Shown here in pieces: positions 53,266 to 61,832 of a stretch of 64,000 nucleotides of DNA. The stretch comes from JBCCCJ01 sp039029315 (lineage in GTDB: Bacteria; Bacteroidota; Bacteroidia; J057), in the NCBI GenBank assembly GCA_039029315.1, contig JBCCGK010000063.1, forward strand, positions 4,493 through 68,492, in the 5' to 3' direction. Position 1 is the stretch's first letter; each line of letters begins with the position of its first letter. The translations under genes were made by a program, and so were the position numbers. The notes under the pieces were generated by a model. The model saw only the letters and a list, made by a program, of their open reading frames with translations, was not told where the DNA came from and made no database searches.

Positions 53266-55746
53266 TCAGGTTTTTTTTCTACGGGTTTTCCGGTAGAAAG
53301 CTGACAGGATTTCGACAAGCGGCTCAGAAGGACGCCAAAAACAATGATGCCCCGTCCGATGACTCAACACCAATTGCTCTTGATTGTCTCTCTGTTCGCA
53401 GACAAATCGAACCCTTTTCCATACGAAAGTCAACCGCAACTCTTCAGCGGGAATAGAAGAGAGCCAGCTTATGTTCTTACAATGTTTGTGAATTTCTTGC
53501 CATGCTCGAATCCATAAATAGGAATTGAGCCTCAAAGGGGAAGCACTACGGTTCAGCCGGGCCAACTCAAAACTAAATCGATTGGTGGGGAAAAAAGCGA
53601 TTGCTGGAAAATCAGGAAATGGAATGGCACATCCTTCCAGATTCGTCCATTCCAGCAAGCGGTAATCTGTTTCTTCTTCCAGAAGACTGGCCGGAATTCC
53701 CTCGGCAGAAAGCCGGCTGTCAGATACAGTTCGGCTTCGAATATCTCGGGCAAACGCAACAATTTTGTTCAAATGAGGAGCGAAGAATCCGACATCTCTG
53801 TAGTGGCCCAATTCCTCTGATTCTGGAAAGAACCACCTCAGCTGTTCTCGCATCATCTTGACCTTCTCTCGCTCTGCTGTATCCAATTCCATGGCATGGG
53901 GCAGCGGAAGGATGAGCATAGGTGTCTCAATCTCGTCGATCCGAGCTTGTTGTTCCGTGCGATTGTAGTCAACCACTTGCTCATACAAAGCTTCAGGCGA
54001 ATATTCAATGAGTCGATGCAGCCAGTTTCGCAGAAGGGTGTGAGCATGATAGGGTCCAGGATGAAGGGGAATAGCACCTATCTCTACCTTTGCCAAACTC
54101 TGATAGAACGGATGAGGCACAAATTCGTCCTCTGTATCAGGAAAAGGAAACAAGACAATTCCGCCCATCAATTTCCAGGCGGATCGATGCGTCAGATGGG
54201 CTTCCTCCTGCGAAATGATCGCATCTCGATACCTATGAAGTTGAGAAATAGCCTCCAGAGGGGGTCCGTGGGGAACTGCTGTTCGAGGATAGGCACCATT
54301 CCCCCTGTCAAACTGATACTTGACCTCAATTACGTAGCGAAAGGCCTGTGTATAGCCAGGTTTTTCTACCTCCAGAACTATATCCGGGATTTGGCGAAAA
54401 GTAAAACTATCCCCTTCCCCAAAGGTACGGTTGTACCACAATCTCAGATGTGTCTGACTCAATGAATGTCGAAATATCAATTGAGAACGCTCTCCTTTCT
54501 GCAATCGGATCACAAGTTGATCAGCTTGTTGGGTAACCACATCTTGACCAATCAACTCATATCCAGGAAGTTCCTTCAACATTTGCACAAGCGTCAACAA
54601 GCACCAGTATTCATAGAGGGTACTCGTGTTTTTCAGATCCAGTTGGAAGATTCCTGCATCAGAAAGACTCAAGCCTTTTTTCAACAACAAAAACCGCTTG
54701 TAAAATTCTCGATAACCAGGTCCCATCATCAAAACGGTCGACAATTGATGCGCTGGCCAAAAGTGTCCTGTATGTCGAAAAAATGGCTGTGCCTGCATCT
54801 GGATCAATCGCCTTCGGAATCGCCCTAATTCGATCGCCCAAAGAGGCTGAACTCTGTTGGAGGCATGTCGCACAAACAGGGACTCCCAATGGTCAAGTCG
54901 ATCCAGAATCTGTTTAATCGCCCACAGAACAAATCGATTTTCGGCAGTGTCATAACTCAGTGTCTTGTCCTTTACTGGCAAATGATTCACCCGAAATCCT
55001 TGCCCTGTCAACCATCCGGCACCCGATTCCTGCTCCACATATTGAGGATGCTTCGCTAGCCAGGATGCCACATCTCTCGGCAACTCCTGTACTTTGCGGA
55101 TTGGCAAGATGTGCCGCTCAGAAGTTCTTGTGCGATTGGGTTGTTGCACAATCCGCAACAAACTTTGCTCAAGTCCTTTCATGAGTCCTCGCAATTGTCC
55201 AATCCAGCTGGAGAGGGTCGGCATCTGTGTCTCATCGGTCTCCAACAAGCTAGCCGTTCGCTTCATTTCATCAAAGGCCAGCCCACATAGATAGCGCTGC
55301 AAATCTCCCAACATTTCCTGAAAGTCAGTCTTGTATCTGAGTTTTTGGGGAAAGACTTCTAATTCTAGCGAAAACAAACGCTGTCCATTGTCTACGACCA
55401 ATTCCAGCTCAGAATATCCAATAGCATCTTGCAACACAAAAGATCCGAACAAATTCGAAGAGGGCCTTGATGAGGTCAGAATGGGGAGACCATTGAGGAA
55501 GAACTGAATATGATTCCTTGGAATGGCAGACTCAAACAAGAGTTCCCACCGCTGCCAGGAAAAGAAACAGGGAGCCTGCTCAGGAGGTATAGGAAGATCA
55601 TGTGCCTCCAGCTGCATCCCGTGAGGGAGAAATCTTGTTGGATATCCAGCTGCTAACGCCTCTCGTATCTGCGATGGCAAACGAGCTTCAGTAAGTCGCA
55701 AATTCAGGCGATTTCCATCTGTATCCGTAAACCTCAAAAAGGGCAT
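53266..55746 (-). CDS. DUF2357 protein with PD-(D/E)XK nuclease domain
   Basis: An 826-residue protein of the DUF2357 family (residues about 70-330, DUF2357 region). The nuclease domain (about 355-590) is complete: Glu379 in LYEYWC, Asp455 in IPDIVLE, Glu474 and Lys476 in VIEVKY, then ISQLHRYRDAI, matching the Q-x3-Y element of RecB/Cas4-type nucleases. Such proteins are usually the endonuclease partner of McrB-like GTPase motors in restriction of modified DNA. No McrB-type gene is adjacent here. The final 200 residues (from about 620) form an extra region with several Trp and Phe that I do not recognise. It is divergent from the CHAT gene with 161 bases between. Confidence 0.85.
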   Translation of the reverse strand: MPFLRFTDTDGNRLNLRLTEARLPSQIREALAAGYPTRFLPHGMQLEAHDLPIPPEQAPCFFSWQRWELLFESAIPRNHIQFFLNGLPILTSSRPSSNLFGSFVLQDAIGYSELELVVDNGQRLFSLELEVFPQKLRYKTDFQEMLGDLQRYLCGLAFDEMKRTASLLETDETQMPTLSSWIGQLRGLMKGLEQSLLRIVQQPNRTRTSERHILPIRKVQELPRDVASWLAKHPQYVEQESGAGWLTGQGFRVNHLPVKDKTLSYDTAENRFVLWAIKQILDRLDHWESLFVRHASNRVQPLWAIELGRFRRRLIQMQAQPFFRHTGHFWPAHQLSTVLMMGPGYREFYKRFLLLKKGLSLSDAGIFQLDLKNTSTLYEYWCLLTLVQMLKELPGYELIGQDVVTQQADQLVIRLQKGERSQLIFRHSLSQTHLRLWYNRTFGEGDSFTFRQIPDIVLEVEKPGYTQAFRYVIEVKYQFDRGNGAYPRTAVPHGPPLEAISQLHRYRDAIISQEEAHLTHRSAWKLMGGIVLFPFPDTEDEFVPHPFYQSLAKVEIGAIPLHPGPYHAHTLLRNWLHRLIEYSPEALYEQVVDYNRTEQQARIDEIETPMLILPLPHAMELDTAEREKVKMMREQLRWFFPESEELGHYRDVGFFAPHLNKIVAFARDIRSRTVSDSRLSAEGIPASLLEEETDYRLLEWTNLEGCAIPFPDFPAIAFFPTNRFSFELARLNRSASPLRLNSYLWIRAWQEIHKHCKNISWLSSIPAEELRLTFVWKRVRFVCEQRDNQEQLVLSHRTGHHCFWRPSEPLVEILSAFYRKTRRKKT

Positions 55747-55907
55747 AAGGGTTCAAGCATTCGATAGCCAGGAGGAGATCCTGCATCCATAGGTCAGGAG
55801 ATTCATGGTAAAGATAGGGAAAAAAGAAGCAGTTGCCAGATTTTGAAACTGTCCTCAATTATCCGTTATTTAAGACTTCTCCTTGCCTACAGAACAAGAA
55901 CTTACCT

Positions 55908-57659
55908 ATGATGTCTTCTCAAGCTGTCATCTTTTTGGCCTTTGCGAATAGTTCCACTCAACCGTTGGAGCAATTGACTGAGGAGGACAATCAGTTGCGG
56001 GATTTGTTACATGATCGTGCTGTCAGACAAGGGCATTTTCATCTTCATCGAGAATCACATGCAGATCTGGACAGTCTTCGCCGCTACCTGACAGAATATC
56101 GAAATCAGGTCTGGTTGTTTCATTATGGGGGTCATGCAGAGAGTGATGCCCTTATTCTACCTTCCGGAGACGCAGATGCTGGGGGGATTGCAAGAATGCT
56201 GGCAGATCAAGAGATGTTGAAGCTGGTTTTTCTCAATGGTTGCTCTACCCAGGCACAAGTTCACCGCCTGCTGGAATTGGGGGTACCTGCAGTGATTGCG
56301 ACACATTGTCCAATAGAAGATACCCTGGCAAGAACTTTTAGTTGGCATGTCTACCACTCGCTTTCCTTGGGTGCTACCATTCAGGAAGCTTTTGATGCTG
56401 GCTCTGCGTATGTCGAAGCTGCGGGACAACCTGGCCCGATTCTACGGAGCTTGATTTTTGATGAGAAGGAGGAAGTGCCGACAGATACGATCTGGGGATT
56501 GTTCTATCATCCAGATCGCGCAGATGTCTTACAAGAGCGCCTCCCAACTGGCATGCAAGAAACAGTAGCAGAGGATGTTGATCCCAATGATCTGTTGATT
56601 GATGCCATCTGGAATGCCCTGGCCGAAGAAGGTGTCGTGTTCACTGGCCGAAAAACAGTAAAACTCAGCCGCAAACGGATGGACATTCTGAATAATCTCC
56701 CAGCCCCTGTTGCGGAACATTTGAGAAAATTGTTTGTGCCATTGGGAGATGCTGATGAGGGCTACAACAAAATCAGCCCCAATCGCCTCCGCCAACTCGC
56801 CAGGACATATCAGGTCCTGATGGAATTGATGACCTTTACCTTGCTGGCTCAGTTGTGGGAACAGCAGTTGTTCGAAGTAAAAAAGAATGAAACAGCGGAA
56901 AGCAACTTCGCCATTTCAGAAGCACTTCGAGTCAATATTCGGGATTTTCTGAATTTGCCAGTAGATCAGAGAGAAACCTTCGCCTTTATTCCTTTTATCA
57001 GACAGCTTCGCCTTACGCTGGATGGACATGAAGTAAATTATTTTGTGGAAGAACTGGCAGATATGGCAGAATTGATGGCTGCAGATAGTCCGTTTCGCAG
57101 GGCTTGCTCCTATTTCGATTTTTTGAGACAACGTCTGGCTCAACAAACAGATGCACAACTTCAGCCCGAAATGGGGCGATTGTGTGTCGAATCAGAGCAA
57201 CAATTGGCAGCCTTGTTCGAAGAGTTGGGCTACCTTGGGAGATACACCCTTGCTACAGTGAAGCAAATCGTGGTACAGAAATTCCGACACCATGTTCAGC
57301 CGCGTTTTCAGCATATAGTAGTGAGATTGGTGGACCTGCTAGGTGGAATGGACGAAGAGAAAGAAATCTTCTTGGATTATCTGGACAGTCAGTCGGTCTT
57401 GTTGCTCAAAGAGGAAGAAGAAGGAGAGACCATGCCTTTTCTGAATTTGTCACCCTTCATCATTGACAAGAATGCCTTTGTAGATAACAGTGATGTCTCC
57501 AAAATCTATTTTTACCATCACTACCAGGCGCATCCAGCTTCCTGGGCGTATCGCTGGGTCCACAAGCCTTCTGATCCGGACTTGCTTGTTCCCGGAAAGG
57601 AGTTTGGCATGGTAGAGGAACAGATGAGAGCATTTATCAAACATTTTGCTGAGGGATAA
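55908..57659 (+). CDS. CHAT-domain caspase-like protease
   Basis: A 583-residue protein. The N-terminal 215 residues are a CHAT domain (caspase HetF associated with TPRs). The catalytic His76 is in LFHYGGHAES and Cys112 in LVFLNGCSTQAQ, both intact, and the ATHCPIEDTLARTF block follows. The C-terminal 370 residues are mostly helical with no family I recognise; they may hold the sensor or bind the partner ATPase. CHAT proteases act in bacterial conflict systems and cleave a specific partner on activation. I start at the ATG before MSSQAVIFLAFAN. The STAND ATPase gene follows after 152 bases on the same strand. Confidence 0.88.
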   Translation: MMSSQAVIFLAFANSSTQPLEQLTEEDNQLRDLLHDRAVRQGHFHLHRESHADLDSLRRYLTEYRNQVWLFHYGGHAESDALILPSGDADAGGIARMLADQEMLKLVFLNGCSTQAQVHRLLELGVPAVIATHCPIEDTLARTFSWHVYHSLSLGATIQEAFDAGSAYVEAAGQPGPILRSLIFDEKEEVPTDTIWGLFYHPDRADVLQERLPTGMQETVAEDVDPNDLLIDAIWNALAEEGVVFTGRKTVKLSRKRMDILNNLPAPVAEHLRKLFVPLGDADEGYNKISPNRLRQLARTYQVLMELMTFTLLAQLWEQQLFEVKKNETAESNFAISEALRVNIRDFLNLPVDQRETFAFIPFIRQLRLTLDGHEVNYFVEELADMAELMAADSPFRRACSYFDFLRQRLAQQTDAQLQPEMGRLCVESEQQLAALFEELGYLGRYTLATVKQIVVQKFRHHVQPRFQHIVVRLVDLLGGMDEEKEIFLDYLDSQSVLLLKEEEEGETMPFLNLSPFIIDKNAFVDNSDVSKIYFYHHYQAHPASWAYRWVHKPSDPDLLVPGKEFGMVEEQMRAFIKHFAEG

Positions 57660-57811
57660 AAGAATTCATGTGCATTGGAAAATGAAATCATCCTTATGAA
57701 GCCTGTCCCATCTCCTTCGATTATCGTCCGAAAAAGAGATTCTCTTAAGAACTCTATCTGCTCACCGTTCACTGATCTGGTTTACCGCTTACGAAAAACT
57801 CTTGACAACTG

Positions 57812-59581
57812 ATGCCATCCCCCTTCAAATTCCTCGATGCATATACCCGCGAAGACCGCGACCAGTTTTTTGGGCGAGAGGAGGAAACAGCACAATTATT
57901 TGAATTGGTCAATGAGAATCGACTTGTGCTGCTGTATGGCCCATCAGGAACTGGCAAAACATCCCTGATCCAATGTGGACTTGGCAATCGCTTCGAAGCG
58001 ACAGATTGGCTGCCTTTGTTTGTGCGAAGAGGCGCACATTTGCCCTCCTCTCTCCAACGCATTCTGCTTGAGCACTGGGATGAGGAATTGACAGATAATT
58101 TCTGGTTGTTGGATGAGAATCCCCTTCCATCCATCATAGAAGATTTGTTTGCAGAATACCTTCGGCCCATTTATCTCATTTTTGATCAGCTGGAGGAAAT
58201 TTTTATTCTGGGAGATGAGGAGGAGCAACGAATCTTTACTGAGACAATGGCCAACATATACCAGGCGAAACTTCCTTGCCGACTTGTGTTCATTCTCCGG
58301 GAAGAATATCTGGCACATTTGTATGACTTCGAACAGCGGATTCCGACTCTCTTCAAACGACGACTCCGCGTTGAAGCCATGAGTGGACAGCAAGCAGAAG
58401 AAGTGGTGAGAATGTCCTGCAATCGCTTCAATATCCGCCTGCAAGACCCTGACAATAATCCTGCCCAGATCATCAGCAAAGTTGCCGCAGGTCGCTCTGG
58501 CGTTCCTCTCCCTTACTTACAAGTGTATATGGATCGCTTGTATCGGGAAGATTTTGCACGGACTTATCCCAAGACAAAGGAGACGGGAGATCCTTCTTCC
58601 TCAACAGATTGGCCCTCCCTGGAATTCACCACGGCCGAGATAGAAGAGTTTGGGGAAATTGGAGATGTGCTCAAAGCCTTTCTTCAAGAACAAACCCAAC
58701 AGATTCAGAAGGATCTGAGTGAACAATTCCCAGACTTTTCTGAAAGAGCTGTACGACGGGTCTTGAGTGCTTTTGCCACCTTATTGGGCACCAAAATCCC
58801 ACGCCTTCGAGCCGAATTACAGGTTCCTCCTCTGCCAGATTCTCATGTGGATGCCATCCTAGATCGTCTGCAACAAGCAAGAATTCTGCGAGAAGAAGAG
58901 GGTACATATGAACTCGCTCATGATACCCTTGCAGGAGAGATTGCCAGCCAGCGTAGTGGATCAGAGCAAGCCCTTTTGGAAGTCGCAGAAGTGGTTCACA
59001 ATCGCTTCCGTGCCTTTGGTCGAACCAAAACCTATCTGGATGCCAAAGAACTTCAACTGATCGAGACCTATGAGAATCAGCTGCGAGAGGAACAAAAGCT
59101 CAGTGCGGGAGAGTGGGAATTTATTCTTGAGAGCCAACGAGAGGTTCGACTCAAAAAACAACGGAGGAACCAACTCACTCTCGCTGTGATCGCTGTGCTA
59201 AGTGTGATGTTGATTTTTGCCTTCTCGCAATGGCAAGTTGCCAAAGGACAAAAAGAGTTGGCTGAGAAAAGGGAAGCCCAGGCGGATTCTGCCAGAGATG
59301 AAGCTGATTCAGCACGCATCAATGCTGAGCAAGCGCGACAGGAAGCTGAATTAGAAAAAAGGAAGGCACAACAAGCCTTAAGAGGATTCTATCAAGAACA
59401 GCTCAAAGGCGCACAAAATACCTATAATATAAGTGTTGCCAAGCTGAATGACGGGCTTCAATTATATCCTGACCAAAATGATATCATCCGCAATCGCCGC
59501 CAACAAGTCAGACAAACCCGACAAGTCCGCGACAATTTGCAAGCAATCCTTGATTCCCTGGATATCGAAATCAATCGATAA
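57812..59581 (+). CDS. STAND-type P-loop ATPase with membrane anchor
   Basis: A 589-residue ATPase. Walker A is GPSGTGKTS (43-51), and Walker B is YLIFDQLEEIF (121-131). A winged-helix-like region follows (about 150-370, with LREEYLAHLY and GVPLPYLQVYMDRLY). This resembles the novel-STAND (nSTAND) class. A membrane helix lies at about 455-475, then a coiled coil rich in Ala, Glu and Arg (480-525) and a helical tail. There are no WD40 or TPR repeats, which most STAND proteins use as sensors, so the sensing part is unusual or lies in the CHAT protein. It is expected to couple ATP binding to oligomerisation at the membrane. Confidence 0.86.
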   Translation: MPSPFKFLDAYTREDRDQFFGREEETAQLFELVNENRLVLLYGPSGTGKTSLIQCGLGNRFEATDWLPLFVRRGAHLPSSLQRILLEHWDEELTDNFWLLDENPLPSIIEDLFAEYLRPIYLIFDQLEEIFILGDEEEQRIFTETMANIYQAKLPCRLVFILREEYLAHLYDFEQRIPTLFKRRLRVEAMSGQQAEEVVRMSCNRFNIRLQDPDNNPAQIISKVAAGRSGVPLPYLQVYMDRLYREDFARTYPKTKETGDPSSSTDWPSLEFTTAEIEEFGEIGDVLKAFLQEQTQQIQKDLSEQFPDFSERAVRRVLSAFATLLGTKIPRLRAELQVPPLPDSHVDAILDRLQQARILREEEGTYELAHDTLAGEIASQRSGSEQALLEVAEVVHNRFRAFGRTKTYLDAKELQLIETYENQLREEQKLSAGEWEFILESQREVRLKKQRRNQLTLAVIAVLSVMLIFAFSQWQVAKGQKELAEKREAQADSARDEADSARINAEQARQEAELEKRKAQQALRGFYQEQLKGAQNTYNISVAKLNDGLQLYPDQNDIIRNRRQQVRQTRQVRDNLQAILDSLDIEINR

Positions 59582-59605
59582 GCCTTTCCAGCACTTCAGG
59601 ATTTC

Positions 59606-61744
59606 CTATTCTTCTCCCGGCCGATAACTTTTTAGCAAATTCGCCTGAATGTCCTCTTCACTAAAGGCAACAGCTTTCATCTGATTGTTGGCAAACATTT
59701 CAGCCTGATCGGTATGATGTGGCGAATCAGGATTATTACTCTGCCCATAGGCGAGAATGGAATATGCTTTGGGCGGCGTACTGAACTCCACAGCCAATTG
59801 CCATCCATCTCCACCACGAATTTTCCGTTTGCCATCCTCATCCGTCTCAAAAGCCAGGACTCTGAAACAGCCCAAACTTCCTGGCCCGCCACCCACAGGC
59901 AAATCAAGCTTGCCACGTCTGAGACGATGAACATCTCCCCAGGCTACATCATACGTTCCATGCCGTTCATTCAGGATATCGATGGCCTCGGTCAAGGCTG
60001 CCAGGGCCACAGAATCATTGGAGAGTCCAGAAGGCGTGGTCATCGGATCATCAAAAGACCAGGGAATGTCATACCGTTGCTTGCCTGTCATTTTTTGGGA
60101 ATAGATCACAAACCACTCCTGAAACAACACCCCTCCCCTGCTCTCAGCAGCCACACGATTGTCCCAGTTTTTCAAATGCTCCAGCACCTTGCGCATCTCT
60201 TTTTTGGGTTTTGTAGCGGTCAAGGCTTCTACCAAGTCTTCTTTCACCTGATCTGCCAACAACATCCGCATGCTGTGTTTCATCTCCACCACCTCTTCCA
60301 GACTGAAAGATTCATGATTGTTGATCAATTGCAAGCTATGTTGACTTCTTTGGCGAAGTCTGGGAGCCGGAAAATGCGGAGGATATTTCTGAGGCATCAA
60401 CAAATGATCCAGATTGGTGAAGTGGAAGGGATCATTTTCATTGTGCAGGTAACCCGATGAAGGGTTCTGCAATTGTGGCAACTCATCAAAGGAAATATAG
60501 CGAGACCACACCTCTCTTGACCGGCTCACATCTGTCGCAGCAGTATCTCCCCCAGAGATGTGTGAGATCTGTGGCGCAGCAGCATTCCAAACATAGAATA
60601 TATTGCCATCTGCATCAGCATAGGTATAATTGGAAGAAGTAATGGCTTGTATCCGCATAGCTGCTTTCCATTCTTCCAGATTCTGAGCCATCATCATCCG
60701 GGCAAACTGCTGGCAACGACGAAACTCTCCATCTCCAGCATGTTTGAGAACAAAGATTTTTCCGTTTTCCCGATGGATCACCGCCCCATAGGGAGAAAAC
60801 AAAAATTCTCTTGTCTCGGTAGCCATGGCTTGTCCGTTGCGAAATTCTGCTTGCAGGAGTTTTCGTTCGAGAGGGACAGAGGCCCCATCCACCAGCATAT
60901 GGTCAGCGGCAGTGGTATCAGCTTCGAACGCATAGACCTCATCCAGATCTGGATGATTGTTGGTAGTGGCCCATCCCAGACGGTCATTGAATCCACCGAT
61001 GATCCCAAACAGCCCCCCTATTCGGAAATCTCCATAAAAATTGAGCTTTCCTGGCACAGTCAAGTGAGCTTCATAATATCCGGCTTTCCAGGAGAGATGG
61101 GGGTTCCGTACCAGCATGGCATGGCCGGAGCGACTTCTCTCAGGAGCGAAAGCCCAGGCATTCGATCCTTCTTCCAATGCCAATAGAGAGTCCTGGATGG
61201 CTTGCCTTTCTTTCCAGCGGCGAACGAAGTCGCTTCCACTTCGAGGCGTGATCACAAAGTTGTTGCGGGCGGCAACATCATAGCCCGTGAAGTGCCACCC
61301 CTTGTATTCAGGGAAGCGTTCTGGATGAACAGACAAATAATAGTTGACGCCTTCAGCAAAACCTTCCAACATATCTCTGGTAGCCTGGTCCAGCAAGGAA
61401 TAGGTAGCCACAGTCCGTTGATAAGCCATCTGTCTCGCAAAATCTCTATCGATGGCTTGATACCCATCAATTTTTGCCAGGTCGCCTCTCGCATCTATGA
61501 GAGGTCGGATCACACGTTCGCCATAATCTTGTAATTCGCAATACGCCAACCCAAAGGTCACCCCCTTCAAGCTAGGAGCGAGTATATGAGGAACCCCATA
61601 ACTCGTCCTCCGAATCTGAACCTCTTTGGCAAGGTCAGAACCAGAGTCTCCAGACATGGCAGGCAACACAGTAAATAAGAGCAGGGAGAAAGTAAAGAAC
61701 GTACGAAAAGAAGAACAAGGAGTAATCGTACACAAATGCTTCAT
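59606..61744 (-). CDS. Penicillin-acylase-family Ntn hydrolase, exported
   Basis: A 712-residue exported enzyme with a signal peptide (about 1-31). The predicted autoproteolytic site is Ser194 in EEGSNAWAFAPERS, which becomes the N-terminal nucleophile of the beta chain after cleavage. Other family blocks are NPHLSW, GLFGIIGGFNDRLGWATTNNHPD (the oxyanion region near FGIIGGFNDRLGWATT) and ITSSNYTYADADGNIFYVWN. The family includes acyl-homoserine-lactone acylases and beta-lactam acylases. A quorum-quenching or acylated-substrate hydrolase role is likely, but the substrate is unknown. It is convergent with the STAND gene, with 24 bases between. Confidence 0.9.
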   Translation of the reverse strand: MKHLCTITPCSSFRTFFTFSLLLFTVLPAMSGDSGSDLAKEVQIRRTSYGVPHILAPSLKGVTFGLAYCELQDYGERVIRPLIDARGDLAKIDGYQAIDRDFARQMAYQRTVATYSLLDQATRDMLEGFAEGVNYYLSVHPERFPEYKGWHFTGYDVAARNNFVITPRSGSDFVRRWKERQAIQDSLLALEEGSNAWAFAPERSRSGHAMLVRNPHLSWKAGYYEAHLTVPGKLNFYGDFRIGGLFGIIGGFNDRLGWATTNNHPDLDEVYAFEADTTAADHMLVDGASVPLERKLLQAEFRNGQAMATETREFLFSPYGAVIHRENGKIFVLKHAGDGEFRRCQQFARMMMAQNLEEWKAAMRIQAITSSNYTYADADGNIFYVWNAAAPQISHISGGDTAATDVSRSREVWSRYISFDELPQLQNPSSGYLHNENDPFHFTNLDHLLMPQKYPPHFPAPRLRQRSQHSLQLINNHESFSLEEVVEMKHSMRMLLADQVKEDLVEALTATKPKKEMRKVLEHLKNWDNRVAAESRGGVLFQEWFVIYSQKMTGKQRYDIPWSFDDPMTTPSGLSNDSVALAALTEAIDILNERHGTYDVAWGDVHRLRRGKLDLPVGGGPGSLGCFRVLAFETDEDGKRKIRGGDGWQLAVEFSTPPKAYSILAYGQSNNPDSPHHTDQAEMFANNQMKAVAFSEEDIQANLLKSYRPGEE

Positions 61745-61832
61745 AACCAGAAGTAGGGAAAAATGAATGTCTCTTCCTCTAAAGGTAAGAAGATTTAGAA
61801 ATTTCTTACCTTTCTATCAAATTTCTTCTGCA

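Noticed and set aside
52416..59581. A classical McrBC restriction system
   Set aside because: The ATPase here has STAND-type features and a membrane helix, not the McrB AAA+ GTPase motifs, and it is on the opposite strand from the nuclease.
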